Position numbers and translations under genes: made by a program. DNA of 64,000 bases from Molanna angustata. Its lineage: Eukaryota; Arthropoda; Insecta; Trichoptera; Molannidae. Where the stretch lies: assembly GCA_963576475.1 (NCBI GenBank), contig OY754972.1, positions 35,192,556-35,256,555 on the forward strand. Reading direction: 5' to 3'. Position 1 is the first letter of the stretch, and every line of letters begins with the position of its first letter. The notes below the pieces were generated by a model. It did no database searches. It was not told the DNA's origin and worked only from the letters and a program-made list of their open reading frames with translations. Below, piece after piece: positions 35,758 to 47,004 of this stretch.

Positions 35758-35894
35758 CCTGTTGGGAGAACCGGGAAACAGGTCGTAAGCCCTGTAGGTA
35801 TCTTGATTTCCCGGTTTCCCCTTAATATTCCAACTTCATCTCTATTGAGATAGTAAAAAAAATTGTCATAAAAATATCAATGACTCCCAACAGC
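35758..35894. mobile_element. Very short TIR element
   Basis: The ends CTGTTGGGAG and CTCCCAACAG are perfect inverted repeats 137 bp apart. The interior resembles 28800-28910 (TCGTAAGCC.TGTAGG, CAACTTC.TCT.TTGAGAT). No target duplication was identified. Confidence 0.5.
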
Positions 35895-35899
35895 GAAAA

Positions 35900-36680
35900 A
35901 ATCCAATTTAATTTAGTTTTAAAATATAAAAAGTTAGTCCTCTGGTTGGAATTTAACCTAGGATTTCAGCACATACATCAAGTGATTGACCATTCAGTGG
36001 GTAGTAATATGTGTTATGCAATTATGAGTTTAATCATTTTTGAAAAGTTGTGACAAATTTTGACAGAACCATGTCCATGTCCATTATCGGAGTGTCTCAT
36101 ATTCGATAGAATGTATTTATGTAACTAGAGTCGTTAAAAATTATTTTAAGAATTGTAACAATTTTCGTTTAAGACTAAAGTTTTTTTTTCATTTTTCATC
36201 TGCCATTTGTGACGACAACTCATTTATAAAGTACCTACATAATAGGTAATAACAGTAAAGACCAAATTTCATTTCTTGTCAAAATGAGTAAGTTGTCTTA
36301 GTTAAGGTTACAAAGTTAATTAATTAACGTACACGTGTCGTAAAAATATCAAACGCAGGTTCTCAAAGTGTTGGGCCCCATGAAGAGGACTCACAAAGAA
36401 TTTTATTGAAATCTGTTAATTTATTTTATTGTATTTAAATGTGAACATTTTATTTTTTTTCTTTAACTTCTCGGGCAACTGATAGGTGATTTTGTCAAAT
36501 ATTAATTTAACACGCACCCAATAACAAGTTGCTGTATTCTAGAAACAAACGATACTAATCGTGTGGTGTCTTTAATAATGAATAAACCAATGCAAATTTA
36601 ACACTGTTAATTTTATAATGATAATATACATATTTACAATAATTACATATAACTACTTAATTTACATAACATAACATATA
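35900..36680. other. AT-rich intronic stretch, nothing recognised
   Basis: No coding, RNA or repeat signature seen. Confidence 0.45.
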
Positions 36681-36682
36681 CA

Positions 36683-36858
36683 CTTCCTTGCACCCTGCGC
36701 AAGTGGCGAGTTTATTGCCGTATGGCAATTTCTTCCAACTAACCAGTGTTTCCAGCCCAGAGAAGCAGTATTTGCGTGAGAAATGAATTTAAATAAATTT
36801 CTCCTCTGCTGGGAATCGAACAGAAACCGAACGGCTTACCAACTGTGCCACGGCGGTC
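36683..36858 (-). mobile_element. tRNA-derived SINE, family C, reverse copy
   Basis: It is the reverse counterpart of 31939-32140: GCACCCTGCGCAAGTGG, TTGCCGTATGGCAATTTC, GTGTTTCCAGCCCAGAGAAG, then the B-box region GGGAATCGAACAGAAACC (with a 5-base change) and the head complement CCACGGCGGTC at 36848-36858. Confidence 0.85.
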
Positions 36859-36859
36859 A

Positions 36860-37239
36860 ATTTACTTAAATATTGCACGCGTATTATATAACGCTTATAC
36901 CTAACTTAACACAGTGTGCACGTTTTAAAGGTTGAAACATGAATAATCAAAGATTTACGATAACTAACGACATGATCCGATATTCACTGTCGTTGGCCTA
37001 GTACATACCTATGTACTCAGTGATATCGAATACCACAAATCGTCTCAAGACTGAAGATCAAGACTGAAAACACAATTCAAAACTGTATCTCCAGAGGAAA
37101 ACGAGCCCAGGATAAACAATTGTAGAAGAGATGGAATCATAGTCATGAAATCCAATCCAAGTTCGTGGAAGATGCCGGATATCCTGACCAATAAAATAGT
37201 TAAAAAAAAAACTTAATGTCCGAAGTTATGAGTTTTCAG
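36860..37239. other. Intronic spacer with short shared motif
   Basis: The motif GAAAACACAATTCAAAACTG near 37067 is shared with 22662. No further structure was recognised. Confidence 0.4.
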
Positions 37240-37605
37240 TATTTATATAATATGGAAGCTATACACTAATTGAAGAGACAGAAAGAAGAATACAATAACC
37301 TGGCAGGTACACAAAATAATGTGTATTACAAAGGTTTTCAACTGTTTAATGATTTGCCAGAATGTGTGAAGGAAGCATCTGGTCTTGCCGCTTTTCGTTG
37401 GATAATCGTTGAATACATTCAGAAAAAGTTCTTTTAAGATCTTGTGTGCTTCGTTTGTATTTTTGTGTAAATTTGAATATTTTGTTTTTTTATTTTTATA
37501 TATATTTCATACTGTGAAAACTTTTTATTTTTTCAACTTGTAAATATGCTTATTGCTTAAACTAGATGTGAGAAAGTGCATTTATTTTTTACATCTAAAT
37601 AAAAT
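37240..37605 (+). mobile_element. LINE C-terminal remnant and 3' UTR
   Basis: NNVYYKGFQLFNDLPECVKEAS, FRWIIVEYIQKKFF and a stop (37316-37437) correspond to the usual last segment of Jockey-type polyproteins. A T-rich UTR ends in AAATAAAATACACATACATA near 37605. Confidence 0.65.
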
Positions 37606-37609
37606 ACAC

Positions 37610-38545
37610 ATACATACATACAATAATTTGAATTCTGGATAAGTAGAAAAATTGCGAAAATAAACTGATAGACAAATTTCGGAACGAGATTTGAGTCTTC
37701 AACGAATAAACGAAGATCTTGAGCTGCTCGACTGCATGGGCATATAATAAGAGGAAAGAACTCACTACAGTAGCTTGTGATCTGGTAAAGGATACAACGG
37801 AAAAGAGAACCAGGATAACAAAGAGAATGCTTCGGGAAGTGGAGATATCCTTGATGGTCCGCACGTTAATAAAAACAAATGTTTTCCCGCCCAGAGACGC
37901 AAGTATAACGTGAGAAATAATTTTCAATTTTTCCTAAAAAAAAAAACAATTGTATCTTTAAAGTTTGATAGCATTTTGTTCTCTCCTTCGCCAACAGAAA
38001 TAGAACGTATTTTTGTTTATGTTGAAATGTATTTTCACATAATAAATCAAGAAGCTTTGTCCTGGAATAATTTTCCCGAACCGAGGGAAACAGTTTTACA
38101 AAGTTGGAAAACTCTGATACATATAACAAGTTTTATTTTCCTCGTAAAAACCAAGATGAAATAAAAAGCGTAGGTACGCATACAAACGCACAATATTAGC
38201 TATTTTATAAACATACCTCACTAAAGAGATAATATTGTTTACAAAAAAATTGTATAATATATTAAAAATATATGTACAGATCTTGCCTGACGCACGTGAG
38301 ACACGTGTTAAAAATACCTCAGGGAAGAACTGGCCTTGATTTCTTATTCTTTCGCATTTCCACTAAGCTTCAGGCGTTCTGAATCTCCATACTATTGTTA
38401 AACCATAAAATTTTAGGTGAGACCGAACCCTATTTTAGGTGAGCGATGGGCAAAATATGAAAATATTCCTTTCATTGTCCCTATTTTAAATGTTTTATTT
38501 ATACCTTTATTATTGAGGTCCCCTTTTTGTAAAAAAAATCATATT
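37610..38545. other. Intronic stretch, unclassified
   Basis: A 64-codon frame at 37719-37913 (many Lys and Arg, Thr-rich) resembles no family that I can name. Its surroundings show no terminal repeats. Confidence 0.4.
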
Positions 38546-38550
38546 TATTG

Positions 38551-38735
38551 TTTTTGTTTTTTTTTTATAATAAATGAATATGTCCTTGTTAAACAATTAC
38601 ATTTTCATTTTCCTACGTTCCCTAAAATAAGCATAAATGTGCTATAGGTGAACGAAATCGGTCGAGACAGGATTCGAACTCGCCGCGACCACTGGATTAC
38701 TAACCAAGCACGCTAACCGCTCTACCATTGACCCA
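38551..38735 (-). mobile_element. tRNA-derived SINE, family A
   Basis: The minus strand carries an A box near TGGTAGAGCGGTTAGC and B box GAGTTCGAATCCTG. The body is the same as at 23741-23932, and the A tail (T-run on the plus strand) spans 38551-38566. A GC dinucleotide is added next to the B box. Confidence 0.87.
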
Positions 38736-38739
38736 TCTA

Positions 38740-39080
38740 TAAATCATATATGTAAATGAATGAATACAATAAAATAAATTATTGTGTCCCGCCTATTGTT
38801 GGTGTGTGTACATACCATTCGCTTTTGTGACATTAAATTAGTTTGTTTTTTTTTTTTAAATATTTATTTTGGTTGTCATACCATTTTTCGCGGTATGCTT
38901 TTATAGATTATTTTGCAATGATTGGTATAGCTGGTAAAATTTAGTTTAATTTTAAAATTAAGTTTTAATTAAAATTTAAGTTTAGTTTAAAATTTACGTG
39001 ACACAATTTCATGAAATCAAACTACTTAAATCTATGTCAAAGTTCAGCGCTTAATGAATTGTTTTACCAACAATCAAAAT
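38740..39080. other. Intronic spacer, nothing recognised
   Basis: A T-run at about 38848-38858 and AAAATTTAAGTTTAGT-type repeats near 38940-38995 are the only structures. Confidence 0.4.
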
Positions 39081-39086
39081 GAGTAA

Positions 39087-39637
39087 TCCAACTGTCGATT
39101 TGTTCAAGAAAACTTTGTTCTCTTAACAAATCGACAATGTTTCAATAATTTAATGTTCTTTATACGGATTTACTCAAAGTTCGGAGTAGAACATTTAGTG
39201 TATTTCCTAAGTTTTTTAAAATATCGAAAAAAGCCGAAAGACCCCAACTAAATTTAATTTTCTATTAAAAATATGAGCATTGTAGTAGTACATCTTATTT
39301 TTTTTTAACAATTTTTATAAAAATTTAATTTAGTGACGACATCGCTTCATACAATTTGTATGGCAGTCGCCTATACACACTATTTAAGACTTAATAGTTT
39401 GATACTTAATCTTCAAACATACATACAAACCATCATGCTGTTGTCATATTTTGGGTAGGAAAAATGGACTGACCTCCATACTATCCTATCTTGACATAAA
39501 TACGTACATGTATTGTATAGAATACAAAATATTTTAAAACATTTAATAATTTAGATTTATGGGTTCAGAGTTAGGTACTAATTCTTTAACTATATACATA
39601 CTATCGCTATCGACAGTTTGATCTCATGTGTTACTAG
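39087..39637 (+). mobile_element. HINE/DINE-1-like element with internal deletion
   Basis: Both ends are present: TCCAACTGTCGATTTG with its hairpin, and TATCGACAGTTTGATCTC, then CTAG|T. The microsatellite and much of both blocks are deleted. Its last bases have lost the hairpin (TGTTACTAG). Confidence 0.8.
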
Positions 39638-39639
39638 TT

Positions 39640-40245
39640 TCATGAAATTGAAGTGCTTTTCATAATTTTCGTTCAACTCTTTACATCCTCATAGCTCTGA
39701 TAAGTTTTTTATTAATAACCTCTTTTAATATTATTTTGAAATACGCTGCACTGAACTTTATCATCGCCAAAACAACGCGAGGGTGTCGGTTTTAAAGGAT
39801 TTAATGTTAATACGGCCAAAAAGGATTTAATTCTAATGAGACAATGCAATGGCTGTACGCCAAATACTCGAATTGGGATTGGAGTAACGCCAAATCGGAT
39901 TCTCGACAGGTTAACCAATTGCGTCATTAAATTAAATTTACCCATATTAATTTTCCGATTAAATTATATAATTTGGCATTATACAATAAATTTTCATAAC
40001 ATAATATGATATTATGTTGTTGATCGACGGAAAAATAATACACAAAACACAAACCTCAATCTGACGACGTCATCTTTAAATACTTTGAAATGTGACCAAA
40101 AACTTTAATTTGATATTTAATATATACCATTACGTCATTTTCTTTTTTGGGTTAGGCAAAGCGAACGGAACGCCAGATTCTTTTATTTCGACAAAAAGTT
40201 TAGTCTCATTTACAACCATGCATCGCCTCATACATGCACTCCTAT
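39640..40245. other. Intronic spacer, nothing recognised
   Basis: No coding motif or element seen. Confidence 0.4.
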
Positions 40246-40247
40246 AA

Positions 40248-40521
40248 TCCAACTGTCGATTTGTTCAAGAGAACTTTGTTCTCTTAACATATCGACAAAG
40301 TTTCAAGCCAGGATACGAGAGATTTGTATGCACGGTCTACATTTTTCGCGGCTTTTCCAACTTTGAAGTCAAAAAACACCAACTTAGAGGCTTCGAAGCA
40401 TATATAAGTTGGAAAAACAGTGAAAAATATAGACCCTGCATACAAATCTCGCGTATTTTGGCTTGATACGTTGTCGATATGATAAGATAAATAAATTCTC
40501 TTGGACAAATCGACAATTGGA
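40248..40521. mobile_element. Palindromic HINE: two 5' ends head to head
   Basis: 40248-40405 is the family 5' end in plus orientation, from TCCAACTGTCGATTTG to the CTTAGAGGCTTCG block. 40410-40521 is the same 5' end in reverse, ending CGACAATTGGA. The two arms are about 80% alike and form a 274-bp fold-back without any 3' end. Confidence 0.75.
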
Positions 40522-40697
40522 ATATGTGTAATACACGTTGCATAAAATCAGGAGTAATATGCAGTCTCGATGAAAATCATAGTAAATCTGGATCACGATC
40601 CGTGATCAAAAATCAATATATTTATTGCCTGATGGGCTACCGAAATCACGGATCGCGATCTAGATTAATATGGAACGGTAGTCCATTAATCTATCAA

Positions 40698-40767
40698 TCA
40701 GCCAATTACACAGTCAACCTGAATTCAATCTTTTGATCGCGTATCTTGATCCAGATTGACTGTGTAT
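40698..40767. repeat. Short imperfect hairpin
   Basis: ACACAGTCAACCTG on the left pairs with CAGATTGACTGTGT on the right, and further inside GAT/ATC pairs continue. It lies in a cluster of GATC-rich palindromic words (40588-40760). Confidence 0.5.
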
Positions 40768-40804
40768 GGGCTGTCAAAAACATTACTCTAATAATACTAA
40801 TAAA

Positions 40805-41035
40805 AATAATAAGTAATTTATATAGCGCCGTTTAATGATTTAAAATCATTTCAAGGGCGCTGGTAGCTCAATTCTGTAATGCTCTGCGAAACAAAGTTGT
40901 TTTTAGTTTTTTAGAGAAGGTGTCTTTGCTTTGAGCACCGCGGACATCAGGAGGTAGTTTATTCCACTTTAATGGACCTCTTAGTAAAACCTCTTTAATA
41001 CTCTCTTAGTGGAATACAATTTTGTGTAAATATGT
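40805..41035 (-). mobile_element. LINE C-terminal remnant
   Basis: On the minus strand the frame reads LLRGPLKWNKLPPDVRGAQS, then KDTFSKKLKTTLFRRALQN and a stop, a well-preserved polyprotein end. The UTR follows in 40805-40865. The UTR part is repeated at 893-1050. Confidence 0.7.
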
Positions 41036-41219
41036 CAGGTCAATATTGATCGACTCCTTTTATTTATTCATTTATTTATTTATTTTCTTTGGAAAGCTAC
41101 AGCTCATTTACTGTTTAATGATACAATATTATGTTTACAATGTTAGAGCCAAAAAAGCATTGCATCAACATAATATAAAAACAAATAACAGTTTACAAGC
41201 CATAAATAATTCATACACA

Positions 41220-41232
41220 CCTTCATACACAC

Positions 41233-41274
<42 letters not shown>

Positions 41275-41342
41275 ATACACACCATCACACACGCACACAC
41301 ATATGTACATACATACACATACATACATACACACACATATAC
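41220..41342 (+). repeat. (CA)n and CATACA microsatellites
   Basis: An uninterrupted CA run at 41237-41271, followed by mixed CA/CATA repeats. Frames through it are artefacts. Confidence 0.95.
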
Positions 41343-41344
41343 AA

Positions 41345-42125
41345 CAAATAGGGAAGTGAAGAGAAATGAGAGAAGAGAGACTAGGAGGACAGGACAGAGG
41401 GATATTGGTTGCGCATCACCTTCAGAACATCATGTCTAAATCTATAATATTTCGCATTGAATATGTCTATCTCAGCTGAGAATGTATTATTATATCGGCT
41501 GCATATGCTTGTAATTGTGGATTTTTTCCTTATATTCGTTCTACTAGTTGGGAAATGAAGTAATTTTTAATTTTTAATAACAATTTTTGCATACATAGGC
41601 TGAAATCTTAAATATGTATTAATCTAATTTATTGAAATGTCGATTCACTGTCGATTTGATGATAAATCCACCGATGTTCATAAAAGTCAATAAGTATTTA
41701 TGAATAACAAACAAACATTTCTTTGTTTAACAAAAGAGAGATGCTCAAATAAATTCATCTACTTAAGTAGGTATTCATTTTACAAATTAACCAAATCTGA
41801 AAATTACTTAATAGCAAAAGAGCTGTATTCAAATGCCAATTATAATTTACCGATAAATATGTATTCTATGGTAGAGGTATTGTCATTGTGGTTATTTCCA
41901 CTGTATCGGGGTTTCAAATCAAAACTAGTTTCCTTTGTCGTCTTCTTCATGTAAGTCGATATGTACATATCTACTAATATAATTTGGCGGTCTATCCATC
42001 TCTGAGAAACCAGAACAATAGGATTATGTTATTATTGTTCTCAGAAATTTCATCATCGTCAGGAATTCGAAAATTAAACGCGGCCAAAGAAGTCAACTAA
42101 ATTATTAAAAAGTTTTAAACTTATT
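41345..42125. other. Intronic stretch, nothing recognised
   Basis: An 84-codon frame at 41700-41954 shows no motif. No terminal repeats were noted. Confidence 0.4.
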
Positions 42126-42391
42126 TCTTCTTCTTCCTCTTTTTTTTAGATCTATGATCTGTTTTTACAGGTCCTGGGACGAGGATGTCCAGCTCTCCCT
42201 CCATCTCTTTGATGGTCTTCCCGGTGGTCGGCGTCCCTCTGGTATTTCGCGCGTTACGATCTTTGGCAGCCTTTCTGGATTCATCCTTCTAACATAATCT
42301 CTCCAGTGTCGTCTTCTTTGTCTGTTCCACCTTACAATATCCTCCACATTGCAGGTTCTGCGGATCTCCTTGTTGGGTATTCTGTCTCTAA

Positions 42392-43089
42392 CGCGACGTC
42401 CTACGTAGGCGATTCAAAGCGAATGCGAAGCGGCGCGGCGCGGTGCGAAAATAACAAACAGTCGGTAACTATGGTAGTGTACTACGTTACCGACCGCGAG
42501 TTGGTTTCGATGCGGCGCGGCGCGATGCGAAGCGAACGCGATCAGTTGGTTTGATATTTTCGCGCGAATTGATAGCGGCGCCATTGTTTTTTGACATGTC
42601 AGAAACAGAAATTTTAATTTCTGTCCATGTCCATCAAACCGCGAATTTTAGGATTTGGCAAAAATAAATGGGACTATAAGTAAACATATTTATTTATTAT
42701 TGCTATTTTACAATAGGATGTTGTTCAAAACACACAAAGTTTCCTCTCGTTTGCACGAATGTCAAATTTTGATATGTTCCCCGGAAAGATGTAAATTCAG
42801 TCTCATTTATTAATTCAAGATCACGTAATTCTTCATACAAATTGTGATATCCCCCATAAATATGCCTCTCTAAGTACACAATATTAGTTTCACTTCTCTG
42901 CCGTACATACCTACTTCTTGAGTATTTTATATACGTACATCCATGACAGTAGCTGGCGGCAGAGGGAACGATCGCGCATACGTAGGACAGAGCCGCCGCG
43001 TCGCACCGCATCGCATTGAATTCGCTTGTATCCGTTCCGCATCGCTTCGCAATCGCGTTCGCTTTGAATCGCCTACGTAGGACGTAGCG
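42392..43089. mobile_element. PIF/Harbinger non-autonomous element, copy 1
   Basis: The terminal inverted repeats begin CGCGACGTCCTACGTAGGCG and extend, less perfectly, through GCGAAGCGGCGCGGCG-type sequence. The flanking 3-bp duplicates are TAA (42389-42391) and TTA (43090-43092, one base changed). Near the left end a decayed MSETEIL start remains. On the minus strand at 42703-43011 the segment ERHIYGGYHNLYEELRDLEL resembles the N-terminal part of Harbinger transposases. It is CpG-rich at both ends, unlike its surroundings. Confidence 0.82.
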
Positions 43090-43375
43090 TTAGGGTTCTA
43101 CCCAAAATTGGTCTTAGTGTTTTCATCTCCGTTGTTCTGAGTAGCTGTTTTATTCTCACCGTGTCTGCCCTTGCTTCAACTCCATAAGTCATTATGGGTC
43201 TGATGCAGGTTTTATATATTCGGACCTTACTCTCAACTAGCATAATGTTTATTGGCCCAAACAGTGTTCCTCTTGCATCCGGAGATAATTGCAGCTTTAT
43301 TAGTCTGTTCTTTGACTTCTTTATAGAGATCATTACAACTAGATATCTCCACACCTAGGTATTTAAAAGTTGTCA

Positions 43376-43557
43376 CCTGTTCTATCGGTTTATCGTCTAC
43401 AACCAATTTGCATCTCAGAGGCTGTCTTGATATTGTGAGACATTTAGTTTTATCGACCGATATTGCACCTGTTCTATTGGTTTATCGTCTACAACCAATT
43501 TGCATCTCAGAGGCTGTCTTGACATTGTGAGACATGTAGTTTTATCGACTGATATTG
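43376..43557 (-). repeat. 91-bp tandem duplication inside RTE remnant
   Basis: CACCTGTTCTATCGGTTTATC through GTTTTATCGACCGATATT is present twice in tandem with a few differences (43376-43466, 43467-43557). In the minus-strand frame it duplicates the DKTTCLT...VVDDKPIEQ segment. Confidence 0.85.
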
Positions 43558-43898
43558 TCATATTACCCGAGATCTAGAGACGTAACTTGTTCTATTATTT
43601 TGTCCATTATTAAATTAAACAGAAATGGGCTTAGACTGTCTCCTTGTCTGATCCCCGATTAAACTTATCCTTCTTAAATATTTTATTACCTCGAAGCTTC
43701 CATTTAATACTTAGAAGAAATATAACCGCATAGTTAAGCTGCTTCTTACTCTAACACTAGACTAACAGAAATAAATAAACATTTTCATTGCCTGGCAAAT
43801 CTTAGTTTCGTTGAGACAGGCTTAAATAGCGAATAATCAAGATATTTCTTTACCTTGTCTGCAATGCGGTATTTATCATCTTGTTTTTTTGTCAGTTG

Positions 43899-44609
43899 TT
43901 TTTTACTCTCCACACTATGGAATAGTAGAGAGTCATGTTTTTACTATTTTTAAGCGTATTTTTTACATCAATTTCTCAACGGGTATCATGTAGAAAGTGC
44001 ACACTGTGAGTTTCGTCGTGACGTGTTTGTATGTATGGCGTACGGCGTTCGGCGTACGGAATATTTTTTTGTGTCCTCTCTACAGCCCAAACTATAAATC
44101 CGATCGACTTCATATTTACATCATATGTGTAAAGTATATAGATCTAGAGCTAATTAGTTTTCCATAGACAAAATTTAATTTCTTATCTAAGATTTTATCA
44201 TTTTTATTGTTATTTTGTGTCTTCTCTACAGCCCAAAATATAAGTCCGATTGACTTCATATAAACATCATATGTGTAAAGTGCATAGAACTAGAACTGAT
44301 TAGTTTTCCATAGATATCCGTAAATTTCTTCTCTATGATTTCATCTATACAAATTTTCGAAATGCTCTCACGGTCTGAAAAATAGAAAATCACGGTCGAG
44401 ATTGTATACTGTTTGAAATTTTGATAAATATCCGTATAATCCGTACGGCGTACGGTAAACGCAGTACGTCATACATACAAACACATCACAAAGAAACTCA
44501 CAGTGTGCATTCTCTACACGATACCCGTTGAGAAATTGTTGTAAAAAATATGCTTCAAAATTGTGAAATCATGACTCTCCAATATTCCATATTGTGGATA
44601 GTAAAAATA
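43899..44609. mobile_element. Unclassified transposon with about 155-bp inverted repeats
   Basis: The left arm (43899-44055: TTTTTACTCTCCACACTATG, AACGGGTATCATGTAGAAAG, GTATGGCGTACGGCG) is the imperfect reverse complement of the right arm (44455-44609). Between the arms a unit of about 143 bp (CTACAGCCCAAACTATAA ... TTAGTTTTCCATAGA) is tandemly duplicated (about 44075 and 44215). A partial copy is at 23305-23620. No protein and no clear target duplication was found. Confidence 0.75.
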
Positions 44610-44614
44610 GGTAC

Positions 44615-45605
44615 GTTGGCAACAGCACCCCCTTTATTTTAAACAAAAACATCACGTGAAACTATGGAGAACATTGATAGTTTTTAATTTTGTAGGTATT
44701 TAGCACCTAGCCTACGTACGGAAGGTGACAAGACTTGTGGTTTCTTTTATGTTTGGTGGAACTATTATACAATTTTAGACCTTTATGGTATAAACTATTT
44801 TGTGTATATGTTAATTTGAGTTCTTGTGTCTGGTTATTTATCACCTTCAAAGAAAAACAAATAAGGTTGACCTTAGAAAAAAACGTAGGAAAGCCTTGTT
44901 AATAAAATGAGATATTGTTGAAAAAAAGATTAAGTACTTACGTGTGATATTTACACAGTCTTATTAACAAAAAAAAACTTTATGTAGGTACCTTTAGGTA
45001 CGAACATCAATTTTGATGAAAATTTCAAGTCAACACATACGTAATATATAATCTATGTTGGTATACAATTTTATGCCTGAAAGGCCACGTCAATTTCCTT
45101 AATATCGAGAATGCTTTAATGGTTGTAAGAGATGTCGATCGATGGGCTATCAAGAAATATTAAATATCTATATACTAAGAGAGGTGTGTATGTGTGTATG
45201 TTTTATTGAAATAAGAGATAGGTACTTACTTTATAACGTTATTTGACATTTCAGTAGAAATATTATTTGTTGAAATTGTACAATTGATTTCTATTAGTAT
45301 AATCATAATTTATGTAGTGACGTGAAATAATATCATTCCAAGGGCATTTTCGCTTTATTATCGCATCTATGAATTCATTTAAAATTAATATCAGTAATTT
45401 CCTGATTGTGTAATGTTCAAGATGTTGTCAGATGGGAGAAACAAGGAAGAAAGTATTGCAAAGACCACGTGGAAATATTGAACTCCCAAAGACTACCAAA
45501 ACTTACTCTAAATGAAAAGCCAAAGGACGCCTGTAAGACCCCCCAAAGGACGAATAGACAGATGTGAGTCTACCTCACTTGAGGCAGCAAATTGCGCAAA
45601 AAGGC
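44615..45605. other. Intronic stretch, nothing firmly recognised
   Basis: No element with visible ends. Fragments near 45430-45600 may be coding debris (Pro/Lys-rich) into which the second Harbinger copy inserted. Confidence 0.4.
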
Positions 45606-45609
45606 CTCA

Positions 45610-46246
45610 CGCGACGTCCTACGTAGGCGATTCAAAGCGAAAGCGAAGCGGCGCGGCGCGACGCGAAAATAACAAACAGTCGGTAACTATGGAAGTGTCC
45701 TACGTTACCGACCGCGAGTAGGTTTCGATGCGGCGCGGCGCGATACGAAGCGAACGCGATCAGTTGGTTTGATATTTTTGCGCGAATTGAAAGCGGTGCC
45801 ATTGTTTTTTGACATGTCAGAAACAGAAATTTTAATTACTTCTGTCCACGAACGTCCCATGTTATGGGACAAAATAAATAAAAATTATCATAACCGTTTA
45901 TTATCGAACCGGGAATGGGAGGATTTGGCAAAAAAAATGGGACTTCAAGTAAACACATTTATTTATTATTGCAATTTTACAATAGGATGTTGTTCAAAAC
46001 ACAATTTAAAGTTTTCTCTCGCTTGCACGAATGGCAAATTTTGTTTCACTTCTCTGCCGTACATACTTCTTGAGTATTTTATATACCTACGTACATCCAT
46101 GACAGTAGCTGGCGGCAGAGGGAACGATTCGCGCACATGTAGGACAGAGCCGCCGCGTCGCACCGCATCGCATTGAATTCGCTTGTATCCGCAACGCATC
46201 GCTTCGCAATCGCGTTCACTTTGAATCGCCTACGTAGGACGCAGCG
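45610..46246 (+). mobile_element. PIF/Harbinger non-autonomous element, copy 2
   Basis: The same ends as copy 1 (CGCGACGTCCTACGTAGGCG and its complement, ending ACGCAGCG) are flanked by a perfect TCA duplicate (45607-45609, 46247-46249). It retains an open MADF-type start and a deleted transposase end (RENFKLCFEQHPIVK on the minus strand). The two copies share breakpoints, so the deletion derivative itself has moved. Confidence 0.85.
45814..46176 (+). pseudogene. MADF/Myb-like Harbinger ORF, truncated
   Basis: From the ATG at 45814 the first 46 residues (SETEILITSVHERPMLWDKI, then NRLLSNREWEDLAKKMGL) fit a MADF domain, the DNA-binding module of the accessory protein in PIF/Harbinger elements. 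After about residue 50 the reading enters the reverse of the transposase remnant, so the rest is meaningless. In the parent family this protein acts with the transposase at the ends. Confidence 0.7.
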
Positions 46247-46249
46247 TCA

Positions 46250-46620
46250 GTGGCCTTCGACAAGTATGTATGATATGAAGAAGAATTTTCCGAATATATT
46301 AAAAACGAATGTCTTTTATTTTGACTACTGATGTTATTATACTCCATGGGCGCTCCAAACTGTAAATAAATAACAACATGACAATTTTCCACCATTTTTT
46401 AAGATAACTGTTATTGTCAGGCTGTTGAAGACATAACGCTTTGTGTGAAGAATATCTTATCGTAGCGAACTACATTTCTAAAGTATGAATGTGAGATGTT
46501 ATTTTGCCTCTTGTATTTCCGATTTCTCAGTTCTTAAGAAAAACGATTAACTATTCTAGGCCCGTACCTCACAGCTAAAAAACATTTATAATTTTAATGA
46601 TAGTTATTTAGTTGTATGTA
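46250..46620. other. Intronic spacer, nothing recognised
   Basis: No motif or repeat seen. Confidence 0.4.
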
Positions 46621-46629
46621 AAGTATTCA

Positions 46630-47000
<371 letters not shown>

Positions 47001-47004
47001 TATT

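Larger units (their letters stand above)
42130..43680 (-). mobile_element. RTE-like LINE, RT 3' half, interrupted by Harbinger
   Basis: Read on the minus strand from 43680: GIRQGDSLSPFLFNLIMDKI, then a deletion removing the catalytic box, DKTTCLTMSRQPLRCKLVVD (occurring twice, see 43376), FKYLGVEISS, RIYKTCIRPIMTYGVEARAD and TTEMKTLRPILGRTL. Then comes the inserted Harbinger element, then KEIRRTCNVEDIVRWNRQRR, RRHWRDYVRRM and PPGRPSKRWRESWTSSSQDL with its stop at 42165. The reading frame is kept across the insertion if one 3-bp duplicate is removed. I assign RTE by the order of motifs. Confidence 0.8.
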
